Assembly (NCBI GenBank): GCA_963710175.1
Contig: CAVPZC010000001.1
Location: forward strand, 744,001 to 808,000
Length of the DNA stretch: 64,000 nucleotides
Source: Phormidesmis sp963710175
GTDB taxonomy: Bacteria; Cyanobacteriota; Cyanobacteriia; Phormidesmidales; Phormidesmidaceae
Direction: 5' to 3'
Shown one piece after another: positions 60,597-64,000 of the stretch. The position numbers were made by a program, and so were the translations under genes. The notes beneath the pieces were generated by a model. That model searched no databases. It was not told where the DNA came from and saw only the letters and a program-made list of their open reading frames with translations. Every line of letters starts with the position of its first letter. Within the stretch, counting starts at the first letter, position 1.

Positions 60597-60722
60597 ATGG
60601 CCTTGAAGGGATTTTCGCAGTTTTTGCTAGAGGAGACTTTTTTGAAGCTAAAGACGGTGATGATCGCGGAAGTGGCAGACTGGTTTCAAGCGCAGATAGC
60701 TCGCTCAGGTGAAGATGCGTAG
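60597..60722 (+). CDS. Candidate small protein overlapping the DUF3465 gene (41 aa)
   Basis: From ATG 60597 a short amphipathic protein is encoded (MALKGFSQFLLEETFLKLKT, then MIAEVADWFQAQIARSGEDA). Its stop overlaps the start of the next gene by 8 bp, as in translationally coupled pairs. No family is recognised. It begins 45 bp after MITE copy M3 and could be the remaining end of a gene cut by that insertion. Confidence 0.4.
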   Translation: MALKGFSQFLLEETFLKLKTVMIAEVADWFQAQIARSGEDA

Positions 60723-61134
60723 GCGATCGCTACTAGTAAACCTTTGGCTTACGGTAGGACTGCCGCCTATTTTCTGGCAGAGTAAGGCCAGCCTTAGCGG
60801 AGCCCAACAAGTGCTGAATGCGTATCAGAGTCGGCTGTCAAATGTTATCGTCGAAAATGTGGAGGGCATTGTCAGTAGCGTTCTATCAGATGATACTAAA
60901 GGGTCTCAGCATCAGCGCTTCATTATGCGAATGGCCAGTGGACATACGGTTTTGGTGGTGCATAACATTGACCTGGCCTTGAGAATCAGCGGGCTAAAGG
61001 TGGGCGATCGCATCGCCGTCAAAGGCGAATACGAATGGAACGAACGCGGCGGTCTGATTCACTGGACTCACCGCGACCCGCGCAGCGCCCACGCAGACGG
61101 CTGGATAGACCATGCTGGCCTTAGGTATGAGTAG
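60715..61134 (+). CDS. DUF3465 family exported protein (139 aa)
   Basis: A short basic start and hydrophobic segment (RRSLLVNLWLTVGLPPIFW) act as signal peptide or anchor. The domain follows: HQRFIMRMASGHTVLVVHNI, DLALRISGLKVGDRIAVKGE, then YEWNERGGLIHWTHRDP and GWIDHAGLRYE. This is the DUF3465 pattern (an OB-like domain with the strongly conserved HNID and HWTH-DP motifs). Its function is unknown. ATG 60715 is chosen; a GTG at 60709 is also possible. Confidence 0.87.
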   Translation: MRRRSLLVNLWLTVGLPPIFWQSKASLSGAQQVLNAYQSRLSNVIVENVEGIVSSVLSDDTKGSQHQRFIMRMASGHTVLVVHNIDLALRISGLKVGDRIAVKGEYEWNERGGLIHWTHRDPRSAHADGWIDHAGLRYE

Positions 61135-61220
61135 TTAGTTCTGACTCTATGATCTGCCTTGTATAGCCAGAGGAAGATCAAGGCAATCACCCGCCCTGCT
61201 AATTTTCTAAAACTGCTAGG

Positions 61221-61261
61221 TATAGCGAAGCGCGGATGCATTCGCGCTCCGTGAAGCTATA
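61221..61261. repeat. 41-bp deletion derivative of the 105-bp element, copy C
   Basis: TATAGC (61221-61226), stem AGCGCG/CGCGCT with loop GATGCATT, then CCGTGAA and GCTATA (61256-61261). It keeps both ends and the core of hairpin 1 but lacks hairpin 2. It lies 51 bp upstream of the potassium-channel gene. Confidence 0.88.
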
Positions 61262-61311
61262 GATTGATCAGCTTTGGTTCAGGAAATGATGACTTTTACC
61301 GAGGCTAGAAA

Positions 61312-62394
61312 ATGATAGATACTGTCTCTAGATTTGCTGGAATTCTGCTGGTAGTCGTCACCTTTATGGATATCTTTTTAACGGTGCTTTATCCGCGCAG
61401 TGGCCAGAGCCTTTTTAGCTTGTCAGTTAGCAAGAGCATATGGTCGCTGTTTAAAACGGCGGTTCGAATTCTGCCGATTCGCAACCAATACTTTTTGTCT
61501 TTGTGTGGCCCTACTGTTGTTGTTGCTATTGTATTTATCTGGGTGTTGCTCTACGTTTTGGGGTTTGCGCTTTTTCTGTGGCCTGCCCTAGGTAGCGGTA
61601 TTCAGGCGAGCAGCGGGCCAACGCCTACCGATTTTTTCACTGCTTTTTACTACAGCGGTTTTACGTTTACGACGTTAGGCGTTGGCGACCTGATTCCCAA
61701 AACCGCGTTTTATCAGGTGCTGACCGTTATCATATCGGCTCTTGGCTTCGCGGTTTTTACGGTCACGCTGACCTATCTGCTGAGCGTGTATAGCGCCCTG
61801 ACCCGGCGTAATGCTTTTGCGCTGTCGCTACATCACCGTATGGCAGGCAGCCCTAGCGTGGTTGAGATGATTACGCGATTCAAGGCTTATGGGAAATTTG
61901 AGGGGGCAACTTCAGAGATTTCCAACATTGCTCGCGAGCTAATGTTTTTGTTAGAGGCTCACCACGCCTATCCGATTTTGCACTACTTCAGATTTTCGGA
62001 GAACTATTACTCGTTGGCTCGGATGATGTTTGTTGCTTTGGACTTTTCAACGTTGATTAAAAGCACGCTAGACCCAACAACGTATGAGGCTTTGCTTGAG
62101 TCAACGGCGATCGCCGAATTAGAGAGCGGCAGCCTATTCATGCTGAGCCAGATTAGAAGCGCGCTAGTAGAAAGTGACCGGGGCAAGTACGAAACCAGCT
62201 CAGAGGCTGACTGGCGCAGGTTTTACTACTGCGCTATTAAAGAATTTGAGCAAAGCGGCCTGCAAACTATTAGCGATGTAGAAGCAGGTGCAGATCGCTA
62301 TGTGAGTTTGCGCTACCGCTGGCATAATGATGTAGCTATCTTGGCAAAGTATATGAACTATCGCTGGCGCGATATCTCTCCCGAGGATCGCTAA
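61312..62394 (+). CDS. Two-pore-helix potassium-channel-like protein (360 aa)
   Basis: Hydrophobic helices at about residues 5-28 and 60-92 are followed by a pore region with the selectivity filter FTTLGVGDLIP and a further helix (YQVLTVIISALGFAVFTVTL). This is the T-x-G-x-G-D filter of K+ channels. The C-terminal 220 residues are soluble and do not show an RCK/TrkA-N motif; they form an unassigned cytoplasmic domain. It probably conducts K+ or another monovalent cation. The start is ATG 61312, just after element copy C. Confidence 0.87.
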   Translation: MIDTVSRFAGILLVVVTFMDIFLTVLYPRSGQSLFSLSVSKSIWSLFKTAVRILPIRNQYFLSLCGPTVVVAIVFIWVLLYVLGFALFLWPALGSGIQASSGPTPTDFFTAFYYSGFTFTTLGVGDLIPKTAFYQVLTVIISALGFAVFTVTLTYLLSVYSALTRRNAFALSLHHRMAGSPSVVEMITRFKAYGKFEGATSEISNIARELMFLLEAHHAYPILHYFRFSENYYSLARMMFVALDFSTLIKSTLDPTTYEALLESTAIAELESGSLFMLSQIRSALVESDRGKYETSSEADWRRFYYCAIKEFEQSGLQTISDVEAGADRYVSLRYRWHNDVAILAKYMNYRWRDISPEDR

Positions 62395-62477
62395 AGATGC
62401 AGAGAGACGATTTTCTAGGGGCGCCTGCTATCTGTCAGGTTCAATAGAGATGTAGCTGAGTGATGTTCTTAAGTAGA

Positions 62478-62513
62478 CGGCCAACCGCTGACTTGATTAT
62501 CAACAGTTGGCCG
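62478..62513. terminator. Inverted repeat between convergent genes
   Basis: CGGCCAAC (62478-62485) pairs perfectly with GTTGGCCG (62506-62513). It lies between the channel gene and the CHRD gene that face each other and could stop transcription from both sides, although T runs are missing. Confidence 0.5.
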
Positions 62514-62561
62514 CATCGTTACCCTGATGGATTGATAAACACACCCAAACTTGCGAGGGGT

Positions 62562-63278
62562 CTAGCTATTAACTAGGCTGCGCTGACGTTGCAATATCAA
62601 GACGCCCACTGCGCCCACGCCCACTAAAGCGGCTGTCGTACCGGGTTCAGGCACTGAGGTAGCATCGTCAACCGCTACAATTTCGCCAGCGGCTACCGGC
62701 AACACAGCAAGATATCCACCCGTACCATCGACTTCGCCAGTGGTGCCGCTACCAATGCCAGGCGCGACGGTCTTGCCGTGAATGACAATTTCACGGAAGG
62801 TCAGCGGCATCAGGTCAGCAGCGGTAAAGGGTTCGCCGGTGGTGCGACTGCTGCCGAAGATGCCAGGATCAGTCAAATCGAAGACTGTGGTGATACTAGC
62901 GTTACCATCTGAGGTGTTGATGGTCTCTAAAGGTAAAATAATCGGGCCATAGACTGGGCCACCTTCTGCTAGCTCAACAAAGCCGTCGCCATCGCCATCC
63001 TGAGCGAGCGTGGGCGTCATCGAATCAGCGATCTCGCCTGCGCTGTCAAACAGGCCGTGAATGTGCTGGACGTGGTTTTGATTGGGCTCTAGTCCGGTGG
63101 CGTTAGTGGTGACAGTGAGCGTTTTCTCATCATCAGAAAGGTCAATCAGCACGGTGCCCGAAGCGCCCGAATTGTTGAGCGTATTGACATCGGCTCTAAA
63201 GCTGGCCGCTTGAGCAGCAGCGGCTGAAAAGCCGAGCAGTGAAGCGCTGAGTAAGATAATTTTGGAAAGATGTTTCAT
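62562..63278 (-). CDS. Exported CHRD domain protein with PEP-CTERM tail (238 aa)
   Basis: A signal peptide (MKHLSKIILLSASLLGFSAA, cleavage after AQA) is followed by a CHRD domain (NNSGASGTVLIDLSDDEKTL; NQNHVQHIHGLFDSAGEIAD with the His-rich segment; LTFREIVIHGKTV). The C terminus has SVPEPGTTAALVGVGAVGVL and a basic end, a PEP-CTERM-type sorting signal. It is probably an exported matrix or surface protein. Its function is otherwise unknown. Confidence 0.9.
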   Translation of the reverse strand: MKHLSKIILLSASLLGFSAAAAQAASFRADVNTLNNSGASGTVLIDLSDDEKTLTVTTNATGLEPNQNHVQHIHGLFDSAGEIADSMTPTLAQDGDGDGFVELAEGGPVYGPIILPLETINTSDGNASITTVFDLTDPGIFGSSRTTGEPFTAADLMPLTFREIVIHGKTVAPGIGSGTTGEVDGTGGYLAVLPVAAGEIVAVDDATSVPEPGTTAALVGVGAVGVLILQRQRSLVNS

Positions 63279-63894
63279 AGGAAACGAGTTCTAGATTTTC
63301 AATAGGGGCTTTGTAGATGAAAAGATACACCGACTCCCGATGGTAGAGAGAGTCGCTACAGAGATTAGAGCTGCTTAAGCACGCCGCTACTCCGGTCGAG
63401 GGCAGCCAGAGAAGCTGATGACTTGTCTTGGCTATAGCAAAGTAAGGATGTATTCTTACTTTGCGAGTCGAGTTGCCTGCTGTCAGATAACGGTTTCAGC
63501 CGATAAAAGTGTCCTAAGCAACTCGACAGGCGCTATAGAGGAGCAATATTCCAAAGGAATGACCCTGTCATCGCGCGGCTAAAAATGTTCGGCTGATAGG
63601 GGTAATCACTGTTTAGACGTCTGTAATATAGTCAGCGAGCAAGATTATGAACAGTTCAAAACCTGCTCATTCTTTGCTCATTTGTAAAAGCTCTGTCAAA
63701 GGTCAGAGGCGTCTATCAAAGTTTTGTGTGCTGCTTGTAAAGCTAGGAAAAATATCTGTGATATTTTCGTAAATTGTATAAAAATATCTTGAAATAATGA
63801 TCCTGAGATACTTTCTACTTAAGACACTACTTGCTGAGCAAGACACTTTCCAAAGGCCAGACGCATCTACTCATACAGTCCACTTCAAACGGCT
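63279..63894. other. Intergenic region with a 105-bp element, a hairpin and direct repeats
   Basis: No gene is seen. It holds element copy D (63433-63537), a perfect hairpin AAAATATC-TGT-GATATTTT (63749-63767) in AT-rich DNA, and two 19-bp direct repeats CAAAGGYCAGASGCRTCTA at 63697-63715 and 63851-63869, which flank the likely promoter of the last gene. Confidence 0.6.
63433..63537. repeat. Dispersed 105-bp double-hairpin element, divergent copy D
   Basis: TATAGC (63433-63438) and GCTATA (63532-63537) bound exactly 105 bp. Stem 1 is GCAAAGTAAG/CTTACTTTGC with loop GATGTATT. Stem 2 is GTCGAGTTGC/GCAACTCGAC (63467-63476 and 63518-63527). Both stems differ from copies A and B in sequence but pair perfectly, and the length is unchanged. 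Confidence 0.92.
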
Positions 63895-64000
63895 ATGAAT
63901 GACACGGCACATCTAAAAGAGCAGTATTTGGACTTGATCAACCATCAGCTGCCAGCTAAGGCCCAGCAAACTGCGATGCCAGTGCGCTTTAACCACTGCT
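63895..64000 (+). CDS. Hypothetical protein, N-terminal part (runs off the right edge)
   Basis: From ATG 63895 the frame reads MNDTAHLKEQYLDLINHQLP, then AKAQQTAMPVRFNHC, and continues past base 64000. The pattern A-x-x-x-x-M-P-V-R-F-N-H-C is one I have seen at the start of small cyanobacterial GCN5-type proteins of unknown function, but 35 residues are not enough for an assignment. Confidence 0.55.
   Translation, partial: MNDTAHLKEQYLDLINHQLPAKAQQTAMPVRFNHC

Overview
The window is chromosomal DNA of a cyanobacterium. It carries magnesium chelatase chlH, the PSII factor psb28, a high-light-inducible Hlip, NDH-1 subunit ndhD, a CrtW-type carotenoid ketolase and several cyanobacteria-type small proteins. 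The HIP1 octamer GCGATCGC recurs throughout (for example at 4958). I cannot name the species. No tRNA, rRNA, CRISPR array or intact transposase gene was seen.

Layout. 0-10 kb: the start of an MscS-like channel, a stand-alone groEL2 under a perfect CIRCE operator, a rhodanese-like protein without its catalytic Cys, two SDR oxidoreductases, a TspO homologue, a large metallophosphoesterase and small soluble or membrane proteins. 10-21 kb: topoisomerase IB, three two-component proteins (a REC-kinase, a Cache-hybrid kinase and a soluble kinase), a BtuF-like binding protein, and a tldD-tldE pair in which tldE is split by a -1 frameshift. 21-28 kb: an EEP nuclease, a GNAT, ndhD, thrB, thrS and a 690-bp gap that may hold a rod-shaped structured RNA. 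28-36 kb: a DUF4327-like protein, a HugZ-like protein, crtW, DUF1499, exopolyphosphatase, a toxin-antitoxin locus with a dead toxin, a methyltransferase, an aldo/keto reductase and a DEDDh exonuclease. 36-48 kb: a 1509-residue Calx-beta/glycine-rich protein, a sulfotransferase, a truncated DNA-methylase-like protein, an SRPBCC protein, an SLH-domain surface protein, psb28 and moaB. 48-64 kb: small proteins including a PCP-reductase-like protein and an Hlip, a choice-of-anchor K protein, dnaK, an antitoxin relic, GrpB, a CSP41-like protein, chlH, a K+ channel, a CHRD protein and a partial gene at the right edge.

The genes are mostly short, unlinked transcription units of housekeeping, photosynthesis and stress functions. 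Chlorophyll and PSII biogenesis (chlH, psb28, Hlip, the PCP-reductase-like protein, a possible Psb35) and protein quality control (groEL2, dnaK, tldD/tldE) are the clearest themes.

The most unusual content is non-coding. One family of dispersed elements is exactly 105 bp in three copies (15140, 32236, 63433) with a 41-bp deletion derivative at 61221. Its ends are TATAGC/GCTATA around two hairpins, and the stems differ between copies by paired, compensatory changes. A second, MITE-like family of 213-224 bp has three copies (41845, 54509, 60332) with ends related to CCTGAGTTCGGGATAAG. Several genes end inside repeats: the stop codons of the exopolyphosphatase, the methylase-like gene, moaB and the REC-kinase all lie in repeat sequence.
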